Of a stretch of DNA of 23,293 nucleotides, positions 14,547 to 21,057 are shown piece by piece; position 1 is the first letter of the stretch; the number at the start of each line of letters is the position of its first letter. This DNA comes from CAZDIO01 sp964505555 (GTDB lineage Bacteria; Bdellovibrionota_C; UBA2361; SZUA-149; CAZDIO01), in the NCBI GenBank assembly GCA_964505555.1, contig CAZDIO010000153.1, positions 1 through 23,293 on the forward strand, read 5' to 3'. The notes under the pieces are model-generated. The model was not told the origin of the DNA. It made no database searches and saw only the letters and a list, made by a program, of their open reading frames with translations. The translations under genes were made by a program, and so were the position numbers.

Positions 14547-16564
14547 GCTTCTACCTCCGCAGGAGAACGTTCACGAGAAAGTGCCGGTTGTTGTAATGCT
14601 CTTGGGGAGATCACTACTATCGTTCCGACGGCTACAAAAAAGGCGCCAATCCAGAGCCAGATCTGAAGTGGGTTTACAAACACTTTAAAGACCGCTTCGT
14701 TTTGTCGATAATCTGTTTGCTCCGGGGTGTCGATATTTAATCCAGCAAGAGCAAGATAGAGATCCTCTCGAGGACTCATCTGAATATCTACCTCCGTTGT
14801 CGACTCTTCGCCTTTTGGATAAAAGCGCTTCTCTGGAAGAAGTTCACCTAAACGATTTCCACTCTTTTTTTCATTCACTCGAACAACAGTTTTAAGAGCA
14901 GTGTAGTTTGAGTGTTTCTGCTCAAAGATGTCTTCCAGGGTGAGCTTGAATCGTCCAACTTCATAACTTTCTCCGATACGGAGAGTAAAGTCTTTTTCGA
15001 TCTTGTAGGCCATAGAAGCAGTAATCGAGATCGTCATTACCGCTACACCAAAGTGAATAATATGAGCACCATATTGTCTTGGTTTTCTGCGAAGTAAGTT
15101 AACAAACCCTTGTGCGGAATTTTCAGCCGTTAATTCCTTTCGCAACTTCACTCCACGATGAAATTCGCTCCCGATAGCGATAAGTACAAATACACAAAGT
15201 CCAAAAGAGGTTGCCGCATACACGCGCGCACTATCAATGAAAAGAAAGAGAATCGTTATTGCTGAGCCGCCAAGAAAAGGTCTGATGAAATTTTTTAGTA
15301 AGGCTTTTCCCGAACTTCTTTTCCAGGCAAGGAGTGGCCCAACACCCATTAAGAAAAGAAGGAGGAGAAAAAGAGGTACGTTTACCTGATTAAAAAACGG
15401 CGGCCCAACGACGCTTTTTTCACCGGTTACTGCTTCACTGATAATTGGGAAGAGCACCCCCCAAATCGTTGCAAAACAGACACCAAGGAGAAGGAGATTA
15501 TTAAAGAGAAAGGCAGCCTCACGCGATAAAAAAGTTTCAATTTTAGATTCCGGCTTCAACCGTTCAAAACGAAGTGCGATCAGTAAAACGGTAAGGAAAA
15601 AAAGTATTCCGATGTAAACAAGAAACACCCACCCGACATCGGTTTCTGCAAAAGCATGGACACTTTGAACGACCCCGCTTCGGGTAAGAAACGTTCCAAA
15701 CACGGTTAGTATATAACTGAGAGCACAAAGAGAGATCGTCCAAACTTTTAGGCTTCCTCTTCTTGTTTGAACCATTGCAGAGTGAAGAAACGCTGTAGCG
15801 CTTAACCAGGGAAGAAAAGAGGCGTTTTCTACCGGATCCCATGCCCAAAACCCGCCCCAGCCAAGCTCAATATAGGCCCAGTTCCCGCCAAGAATTATTC
15901 CTACTGTCAAAAATCCCCACGCGATCAGTGTTGCGCGGCGGGTAAGTTCGATCCAGTTATTTGAGAGATATCCACCAAGGAGGGCAGCGATACAAAAAGA
16001 AAATGGAATTGAAAGCCCGGTAAAGCCCGCATAGAGCATCGGAGGATGAATGAGCATCGAAGGATTTTGAAGTAAGGGATTAAGACCGTTTCCATCCGTC
16101 GGAATAGTCTGTAAAGGAAGAAGCCGAAAAGGGTTTGTTAGAAACAAAACAACGGTGAGAAAAAAGTTTATGGCACCACTAAACACCGGCACGAACCATC
16201 GAAAGAGCAGCTGTGGAAAGCGGGCATGGTTTTTTACAATAAAGAGACCATAGATTGACATAATTCCTGCCCAGAGGAGCATCGAGCCATCCATCCCTCC
16301 CCAGATGGCAGAAACGAGATAGAGCGGACTCATCTCGTTGTTTGAGGTACGCCAAACGTAAGAGTAACGGTAATCATGACTTAAAAAAAGCGCTGCGAGG
16401 GCGACAAGAGAAAGGAGCGTAAAGAAAGAAACAAGGACGATACTATTTCGCGCTGATTCAATGAACGATTCTTTTCTCTTCCACGCAGCAATGCTTCCCC
16501 CGATGAGTCCATAGAGTGAGAGAAACCACGCCGCCGCTAGAGAAAAGTGTCCAACGTCAATCAT
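14543..16564 (-). CDS. ccmF: CcmF, cytochrome c heme lyase core subunit
   Basis: Large polytopic membrane protein that transfers heme from CcmE to the CxxCH motif of apocytochromes c. The 673-aa sequence has many hydrophobic helices and the tryptophan-rich motif WGGFWAWDPVENASFLPW. Heme-ligand region residues are in LLQNPSMLIHPPMLYAGFTG and the AFLHSAMVQTRRG segment. A large periplasmic domain near the C-terminus precedes a final helix (PLQIWLWIGAFFVAVGTIV). The ATG directly follows the ccmE stop with no gap. Confidence 0.97.
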   Translation of the reverse strand: MIDVGHFSLAAAWFLSLYGLIGGSIAAWKRKESFIESARNSIVLVSFFTLLSLVALAALFLSHDYRYSYVWRTSNNEMSPLYLVSAIWGGMDGSMLLWAGIMSIYGLFIVKNHARFPQLLFRWFVPVFSGAINFFLTVVLFLTNPFRLLPLQTIPTDGNGLNPLLQNPSMLIHPPMLYAGFTGLSIPFSFCIAALLGGYLSNNWIELTRRATLIAWGFLTVGIILGGNWAYIELGWGGFWAWDPVENASFLPWLSATAFLHSAMVQTRRGSLKVWTISLCALSYILTVFGTFLTRSGVVQSVHAFAETDVGWVFLVYIGILFFLTVLLIALRFERLKPESKIETFLSREAAFLFNNLLLLGVCFATIWGVLFPIISEAVTGEKSVVGPPFFNQVNVPLFLLLLFLMGVGPLLAWKRSSGKALLKNFIRPFLGGSAITILFLFIDSARVYAATSFGLCVFVLIAIGSEFHRGVKLRKELTAENSAQGFVNLLRRKPRQYGAHIIHFGVAVMTISITASMAYKIEKDFTLRIGESYEVGRFKLTLEDIFEQKHSNYTALKTVVRVNEKKSGNRLGELLPEKRFYPKGEESTTEVDIQMSPREDLYLALAGLNIDTPEQTDYRQNEAVFKVFVNPLQIWLWIGAFFVAVGTIVVISPRALQQPALSRERSPAEVEA

Positions 16565-16981
16565 TTAGTATGCTGTTTCCTTGTTTTTTTCTCCCGGTGT
16601 AGGCACTTCGTATTTTGATGGGCATTGGGTGAGGAGTTGTTTTGCATGAAACTCCTTTCCATTAAAGTCTCCCTCCAAAATAACATCTCGTCCAGCCTTT
16701 AGCGTATCAGGCTTCATATTGCGATAGACAACGGGGAGAGATTCTCCTGCGGCTACAATATCGTGCACCAGAAAGCGGAGAAAAAACCCAGGCTTTGTTT
16801 GATATTCAATATCACTCTCACTCACTCGTGCCCCAAGCCGAATGTTTGGCACCGGCACTTTCTCCTTTAACAAATCGTTAACGGTCACCACCGCCTTAGC
16901 CGTATTCCCAATCGCCGTGTACACAAGAAATACCAGCGAAGCCACCACAACAAAAATCGCAACAAAAAAACGATTAGTCAC
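16565..16981 (-). CDS. ccmE: CcmE, periplasmic heme chaperone, CxxxY variant
   Basis: Membrane-anchored periplasmic heme carrier of Ccm. A single N-terminal helix (FFVAIFVVVASLVFLVYTAI) is followed by the OB-fold domain with RLGARVSE and GDFNGKEFHAKQLL. The heme-binding site, normally HxxxY (H130/Y134 in E. coli), reads CPSKY, giving C120 and Y124: a CxxxY form. Such CcmE proteins are known from Desulfovibrio and some archaea, in systems that lack CcmG and CcmH, which are also missing here. The start is GTG, preceded by AGGAAAT at good spacing. It is the first gene of the ccm cluster; the 132-bp palindrome and tRNA-Arg lie upstream. Confidence 0.95.
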   Translation of the reverse strand: MTNRFFVAIFVVVASLVFLVYTAIGNTAKAVVTVNDLLKEKVPVPNIRLGARVSESDIEYQTKPGFFLRFLVHDIVAAGESLPVVYRNMKPDTLKAGRDVILEGDFNGKEFHAKQLLTQCPSKYEVPTPGEKNKETAY

Positions 16982-17024
16982 AAAGATTTCCTGCTAAGTG
17001 TGTTTCTTGAACGAACCACCTGGA

Positions 17025-17156
17025 ATGATATTTGGAAAGATTTTGGCTGAAATCGAGGCGCGGGAATGGTGAGGAGCGGACTTTAGCGATAGCTAAACGA
17101 GCACCGCAGCCATTTCCCGCAACGAAGAGTTCAGTCAAAAGCTTTCCAAATATCAT
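17025..17156. repeat. 132-bp imperfect palindrome abutting tRNA-Arg 3' end
   Basis: Outer arms ATGATATTTGGAAAG (17025-17039) and CTTTCCAAATATCAT (17142-17156) pair, with continued pairing inward (TTTTGGCTGAA with TTCAGTCAAAA; GCGGGAAATGG-like blocks). The centre is the exact palindrome TTTAGC-GATA-GCTAAA (17082-17097). The right border coincides with the tRNA discriminator base at 17156. No plausible gene is inside: both strands show open frames only as a by-product of the palindrome. It forms most of the leader between the tRNA and ccmE. Confidence 0.9.
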
Positions 17157-17229
17157 GCGCCCTGAGGGATTCGAACCCCCGACCTACTGGTTCGAAGCCA
17201 GTTGCTCTATCCAGCTGAGCTAAGGACGC
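17156..17229 (-). tRNA. tRNA-Arg, anticodon UCG
   Basis: A 74-nt cloverleaf. The acceptor stem GCGTCCT pairs with AGGGCGC and the D stem is GCTC/GAGC. The anticodon arm is ACTGG-CTTCGAA-CCAGT, with TCG at positions 34-36, reading CGA (and possibly other CGN) codons. The T arm is GGGGG-TTCGAAT-CCCTC. The discriminator base is A and no CCA is encoded: the next bases are TGA, which belong to the palindrome. It may be cotranscribed with the ccm cluster downstream, since no terminator lies between them unless the palindrome serves as one. Confidence 0.97.
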
Positions 17230-17258
17230 GTAAGTAGTTCTAAAATTCTAAGCCCCCA

Positions 17259-17287
17259 ATTAAACTAGTAATTGCCAAAAAAATCAA
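17259..17287 (-). promoter_or_regulatory. Promoter of tRNA-Arg, with GC-rich discriminator
   Basis: On the minus strand TTGATT (17282-17287), exactly 17 bases, then TTTAAT (17259-17264), a five-of-six -10 box. The transcript would start near 17252, about 22 bases before the tRNA. The bases after the -10 are TGGGGGC, a GC-rich discriminator of the kind found in stringently controlled stable-RNA promoters. Confidence 0.7.
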
Positions 17288-17367
17288 TTCCTCAATGAAC
17301 CAAGGGGTTTTTTGCATTTTTTTCTGATGATAAGTTCACTTTTCCTATCGTTACAAGCCGAGGACCT

Positions 17368-17503
17368 GTGCCGTTGCGAGCCGGAGGACTCACCCCCTCC
17401 CTCCTGTCGTAGCGAGCGCTCACTACGACAGGAGGGAGGTATGGTAGGAAAAGAGTGAGCGTTTATTTATGAACAGTAGAGGATTCATTCTCTATATAGT
17501 GGA
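17368..17503 (+). repeat. 136-bp direct repeat, copy 1 (element B)
   Basis: Nearly identical to 17776-17912. It starts GTGCCGTTGCGAGCCGGAGG and contains the hairpin CTCCTGTCGTAG...CTACGACAGGAG (17401-17434). It ends with an AT-rich tail, GGATTCATTCTCTATATAGT, then GGA. The head resembles part of the GTCGTTGCGAG family. Confidence 0.9.
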
Positions 17504-17755
17504 TTTTTCATTGAACACAGAGTTTCGCAGGGTGACACAGAGTTAAAGTATCTAATAAAATGATCTCTCCCTGTCATTGCGAGCGAAGCGAAGCAATCTC
17601 ATATTATCAATGAGAGTTCGAGATTGCTTCGCTTCGCCCGGCGGCCGGGCCTCCCGGCTCGCAACGACAGGGAGGTTGTCTGCTTATTTTATTAGAGGCT
17701 TAATCTAAAAGGATTTTTTTTAACCCTGTGAAGCTCTGTGTTCAATTAAAAATCC
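17501..17755. repeat. ACAGAG-type palindrome, copy 2, split by another palindrome
   Basis: The arms at 17501-17532 (GGATTTTTCATTGAACACAG...) and 17724-17755 are reverse complements with a few mismatches. Inside them lie a second pair, TCTAATAAAAT (17551-17561) and ATTTTATTAGA (about 17684-17694), and then the GTCATTGCGAG palindrome. Pairing continues outside the left arm into the TAGTGGA end of the 17368-17503 repeat. Confidence 0.88.
17573..17668. repeat. GTCATTGCGAG-type palindrome, copy 3, with GC-rich insert
   Basis: Third copy of the family, nested inside the ACAGAG palindrome. It begins GTCATTGCGAGCGAAGCGAA and ends CTCGCAACGAC. Its right arm carries the same kind of GC-rich block as copy 2 (CCCGGCGGCCGGGCCTCCCGG). 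Confidence 0.92.
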
Positions 17756-17775
17756 ACTAGATGTGAAGTGAAGCG

Positions 17776-17912
17776 GTGCCGTTGTGAGCCGGAAGACTCA
17801 CCCCCTCCTCCTGTCGTAGTGAACGCTCGCTACGACAGGAGGGAGGGGTATGGTAGGAAAAGAGTGAGCGTTTATTTATGAACAGTAGAGGATTCATTCT
17901 CTATATAGTGGA
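17776..17912 (+). repeat. 137-bp direct repeat, copy 2 (element B)
   Basis: Second copy of element B, starting GTGCCGTTGTGAGCCGGAAG, with hairpin 17808-17841 and ending CTCTATATAGTGGA. The hairpin centre differs from copy 1 mostly as if inverted. It lies 55 bases before the glycosylase gene, so any promoter in its AT-rich tail could serve that gene. The remainder of the 738-base gap (17230-17967) holds the tRNA promoter and AT-rich sequence without a recognisable gene. Confidence 0.9.
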
Positions 17913-17967
17913 ATTGTAAGTTCTCACCTATTAAGACCTTCGAGCAAAAGTTAAGCGAGGAAGTAAA

Positions 17968-18429
17968 ATGCGTCTTTGGTCTATTCATCCCAAGTATCTT
18001 GATCCCCAAGGCTTAGTTGCTCTCTGGCGAGAGTCGCTGCTTGCGCGGGCTGTGCTTCGTGGACAAACTATTGGGTATCGTCACCACCCGCAGCTGCAAC
18101 GCTTTCGCGATCATCGATCGCCGCGCTTCGCGATAAGCGCGTATCTTGCTGCTGTTCATGCCGAAGCAGAGTCTCGTGCTTATTCTTTTGATCGCTCAAA
18201 AATAGGAGCGGTGCGCTCAGTAAAAAACCTTTCTGTTACCTCGGGACAGATTGCATATGAGTGGGAGCATCTTTTGCAAAAACTCTCTATTCGAACCCCC
18301 GCACTTTATCGACGGTGGAAGAAGGTTATAACACCTGAGTGTCATCCATCGTTTTGTATGCGGACTGGGCCTGTAGAGTCTTGGGAGAAAAAGCTAACTC
18401 GGGATGAATCACCACGGCTGTCCCATTAA
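17968..18429 (+). CDS. Pyrimidine-dimer DNA glycosylase-like protein (Pyr_excise family)
   Basis: Resembles bacterial proteins of the T4 endonuclease V (DenV) family, which cleave the glycosidic bond at UV-induced pyrimidine dimers. The opening MRLWSIHPKYLDPQGLVALW is typical of this bacterial branch, followed by LRGQTIGYRHHPQL and ISAYLAAVHAEAESRAYSFD. By alignment from memory, E22 matches the catalytic Glu23 of T4 DenV. The T4 catalytic N-terminal Thr2 has no counterpart, because the ATG is followed directly by Arg. The start is supported by GAGGAAG eight bases or so upstream. The last 21 bases overlap the 3' end of convergent sohB. Cytosolic, 153 aa, close to the family size. Confidence 0.8.
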   Translation: MRLWSIHPKYLDPQGLVALWRESLLARAVLRGQTIGYRHHPQLQRFRDHRSPRFAISAYLAAVHAEAESRAYSFDRSKIGAVRSVKNLSVTSGQIAYEWEHLLQKLSIRTPALYRRWKKVITPECHPSFCMRTGPVESWEKKLTRDESPRLSH

Positions 18430-19392
18430 ATAGAGACGCTCCTCTACCTGAGCTGCCGCTCTGTCGAACGCTTTTGATGCAAAGAGTTCTATCCCATCGC
18501 TCAAAAAGCTTTTTTTCTGACTTAAAAGCAAGATGTCGTGATCTTTGTTTTTCTCTAACAAGTATTCCTCTGACGTAGAGATCTGATCAACAAGACCAAG
18601 CTCCTGTTCGATACTTTCTTGCGCCGTCCAGTGAGCTCCGGTTTGGATCTCTTCGAACTTTACTTGGGGGCGATACTTTTTTACGGCTTCAAGAAAGAGT
18701 CGTTGTACGGCTTCAAGTTGGTCTTGAAAGCGATCGATCTGTTCCGGTGTCTCCTCATCAGTGAGACTGACGGTGCGTTTGTATTTACCAACGCTAAAGG
18801 TGCGAGGAACGATGTCGCGATTAAGAAGAAACTTCCGGAGATTTGGAACAAAAGCGATAACGCCGACAGAACCAACAACGGCAAACGGTGCGGCGATAAT
18901 TTTATTTGCGGGAAGACTCATTAAGTAGCCACCCGAGGCAGCGACGACATCAACACAAACAGTAAGCGAGATGCCGAGTTTTCGGATCCGTTCCATCTGT
19001 GAATAGGCATGACCATATTGGGAAACAAGACCCCCAGGAGAGTTAAGGACGATCACAACCTCTGAGAGTAACTCCTTATTGACCTCCACCTCATCGATAA
19101 GTTGAGAAAAAGGCCGGTGTTGGCGGCACCGCACATCACCGTTAAATTCAATTACAGCAACCGCATGTGGTTTTTCCTTCTTCTTTTTGTTTTCGCTCTT
19201 ATCGCTTTGCCCAAGAACTTTTCTGTAGGCAGTTTTTCTCAAAAATTGTGTAGCCTTATGATAGCGCCAGAAACCGGAAGCATCAGTTTCTAAGCCCACG
19301 GTAGCTCGCCTACGACGAAGGATCCTCAGAAAGAGAATAAGAACCGCTATAGCAGCAAGAAATAAAATAGTTATAAGAAACGAGTTGTCCAA
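18409..19392 (-). CDS. sohB: SohB-type membrane-bound serine protease (family S49)
   Basis: SppA-family protease anchored in the inner membrane with its catalytic domain in the periplasm. An N-terminal helix (FLITILFLAAIAVLILFLRI) precedes a charged linker and the S49 core. LNSPGGLVSQYG comes first, then catalytic Ser153 in AASGGYLMS. The general base is Lys205 in GKYKRTVS, 52 residues later as in E. coli SohB. GSVGVIA and a TAQESIEQELGLVD tail complete the fold. The TTG start has AGAGAGG about nine bases upstream, and no better ATG exists. The 3' end overlaps the glycosylase gene convergently by 21 bases. Confidence 0.93.
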   Translation of the reverse strand: MDNSFLITILFLAAIAVLILFLRILRRRRATVGLETDASGFWRYHKATQFLRKTAYRKVLGQSDKSENKKKKEKPHAVAVIEFNGDVRCRQHRPFSQLIDEVEVNKELLSEVVIVLNSPGGLVSQYGHAYSQMERIRKLGISLTVCVDVVAASGGYLMSLPANKIIAAPFAVVGSVGVIAFVPNLRKFLLNRDIVPRTFSVGKYKRTVSLTDEETPEQIDRFQDQLEAVQRLFLEAVKKYRPQVKFEEIQTGAHWTAQESIEQELGLVDQISTSEEYLLEKNKDHDILLLSQKKSFLSDGIELFASKAFDRAAAQVEERLYLMGQPW

Positions 19393-19449
19393 TGAATATT
19401 ACCTCTCTTTACTGATAAATGCTCTGTGGGTCGTTTTGAACAAGGCGAA

Positions 19450-19485
19450 ATTTTTAACACAGAGTTTCTAAGACTGACACACCAT
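19450..19485. repeat. ACAGAG-type repeat, single degenerate arm
   Basis: AACACAGAGTTTCTAAGACTG matches one arm of the ACAGAG palindromes, but no second arm follows. It looks like a decayed or partial copy in the 226-base gap between divergent sohB and lpdA. Confidence 0.65.
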
Positions 19486-19618
19486 GAAGGATAAGTAATT
19501 CCAAGTGTAAATCTCATTTATTATCTCAGTTCCTCTGGTTCGCTTCTTGTTTCACCTATAAAATTGTCCTATTCATCACGATGGTTTTTTACGCATATAT
19601 AAGGAAGAGGACTTTTAC

Positions 19619-21028
19619 ATGTCAGATACTCAGTTTGATTGCATCGTTATCGGTTCAGGCCCCGGGGGGTATGTTGCGGCGATCCGTGCTGCACAACTTG
19701 GTCTAAAAACCGCTGTTGTTGAAAGTGAGTCACCTGGTGGGGTGTGTTTGAACTGGGGATGTATTCCCACAAAGGCTCTTTTAAAAAGCGCTGAAGTTTT
19801 TGAAACACTTCATCATGCAAACGATTTTGGTCTAAAGATCGGCGGCATCGAAGTGGATTTTCCCGCCGTGATAAAACGCTCTCGTGGTGTCGTAGACCGG
19901 ATGACAAAGGGAGTACAATTCCTCTTCAAGAAAAACAACATCACCCTCCTTTCGGGGATGGGCCGACTTGAGCCGGGGAATTTCGTTATCGTTACCGATA
20001 AGCAGGGCAAAGAGCAGGCGTATCAGTATAAAGATGTCATTGTTGCCACCGGTGCTCGGGCAAAAACATTTCCAAACCTTCCCGTAGATGGTGAGCGAAT
20101 ACTTACCTACCGCCATGCGTTAGCACTTAATGAATGTCCAAAGAAATTGCTTGTTGTTGGCGCTGGAGCAATTGGAATTGAGTTTGCTTACTTTTATAAC
20201 ACGTTTGGAGCTGAAGTGACGGTTGTTGAGGTGCTTGAGAATATTCTTCCGATAGAAGATGAGGAGATCTCCAAGGGGTTAGAGAGAAGTTTCAAAAAAG
20301 CAAAGATTGAGATCCGCACAAAAACGTTTGTTGAAAGCTTACAACGAAACGGCCAAAACGTTAGCGCACTCCTAAAGTCAGGAGAGAAGGGAAGTGAGAA
20401 AGTCGAGCAGTGGAACGGTGACTACTGTTTAATTGCGGTTGGGGTAATAGGAAATGTTGAGAATCTCGGACTTGAAAAAGTTGGAATTCGTCCGGAGAGA
20501 TCATTTATTAAGGTTGATAAATACTACCGCACCAATGTGCCACACATCTACGCCATTGGAGATGTGATCGGAGCACCGTTACTTGCGCACGTTGCCAGCC
20601 ATGAGGGAATTATCGCTGCTGAATATATTGCAGGAGAAACCCCGCACCCGTTAGATTATAACAGCGTTCCTGGATGCACCTATTGTCTCCCACAGGTAGC
20701 CTCGATCGGGCTTACGGAAAAAGCTGCGAAGGAAAAGGGACGAAAAATCCGAATCGGACGGTTCCCCTTTACCGCCAGTGGAAAGGCGGTTGCTGCAAAT
20801 GAAACTGATGGGTTAGTAAAAGTAGTTGTTGATGAGGAGACCGATGAGGTGCTGGGGGTTCACGTGCTTCACCGAGAAGCTACGGAGCTTATTGCTGAAG
20901 CCTCGATCATCCGCACCCATGAGGGAACGGCGCTGAGTGTTACAAACACCATGCATGCTCACCCGACTCTTTCTGAGGCGGTTATGGAAGCGATGGGAGA
21001 TGCACTTGGTCGTGCGATTCATATTTGA
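19619..21028 (+). CDS. lpdA: Dihydrolipoyl dehydrogenase (E3)
   Basis: FAD-dependent E3 that reoxidises dihydrolipoamide on the E2 subunit or lipoylated H protein and passes electrons to NAD. N-terminal FAD motif IGSGPGGYVAA (11-21). Redox-active Cys43 and Cys48 in GGVCLNWGCIPTK. A second dinucleotide motif VVGAGAIGIEFAY binds NAD. YAIGDVIGAPLLAHVA is the FAD-binding 11-mer region, and HAHPTLSEAVMEA near the end carries the catalytic His-Glu pair. Length of 469 aa is standard. The ATG has a good AAGGAAGAGGA Shine-Dalgarno region. The E1 gene follows after 29 bases. Confidence 0.97.
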   Translation: MSDTQFDCIVIGSGPGGYVAAIRAAQLGLKTAVVESESPGGVCLNWGCIPTKALLKSAEVFETLHHANDFGLKIGGIEVDFPAVIKRSRGVVDRMTKGVQFLFKKNNITLLSGMGRLEPGNFVIVTDKQGKEQAYQYKDVIVATGARAKTFPNLPVDGERILTYRHALALNECPKKLLVVGAGAIGIEFAYFYNTFGAEVTVVEVLENILPIEDEEISKGLERSFKKAKIEIRTKTFVESLQRNGQNVSALLKSGEKGSEKVEQWNGDYCLIAVGVIGNVENLGLEKVGIRPERSFIKVDKYYRTNVPHIYAIGDVIGAPLLAHVASHEGIIAAEYIAGETPHPLDYNSVPGCTYCLPQVASIGLTEKAAKEKGRKIRIGRFPFTASGKAVAANETDGLVKVVVDEETDEVLGVHVLHREATELIAEASIIRTHEGTALSVTNTMHAHPTLSEAVMEAMGDALGRAIHI

Positions 21029-21057
21029 TCGATTGTTTATAGATATCTAGGGGACAA

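Noticed and set aside
16974..17156. 60-aa minus-strand frame upstream of ccmE
   Set aside because: It is the translation of the 132-bp palindrome and lacks independent coding features.
17032..17223. 63-aa plus-strand frame ending in the antisense of tRNA-Arg
   Set aside because: It is made of the palindrome plus the complement of the tRNA, a common false gene call.
17368..17912. Possible CRISPR array
   Set aside because: The repeats are only two long copies separated by other palindromes; there are no short regular repeats, unique spacers or cas genes.
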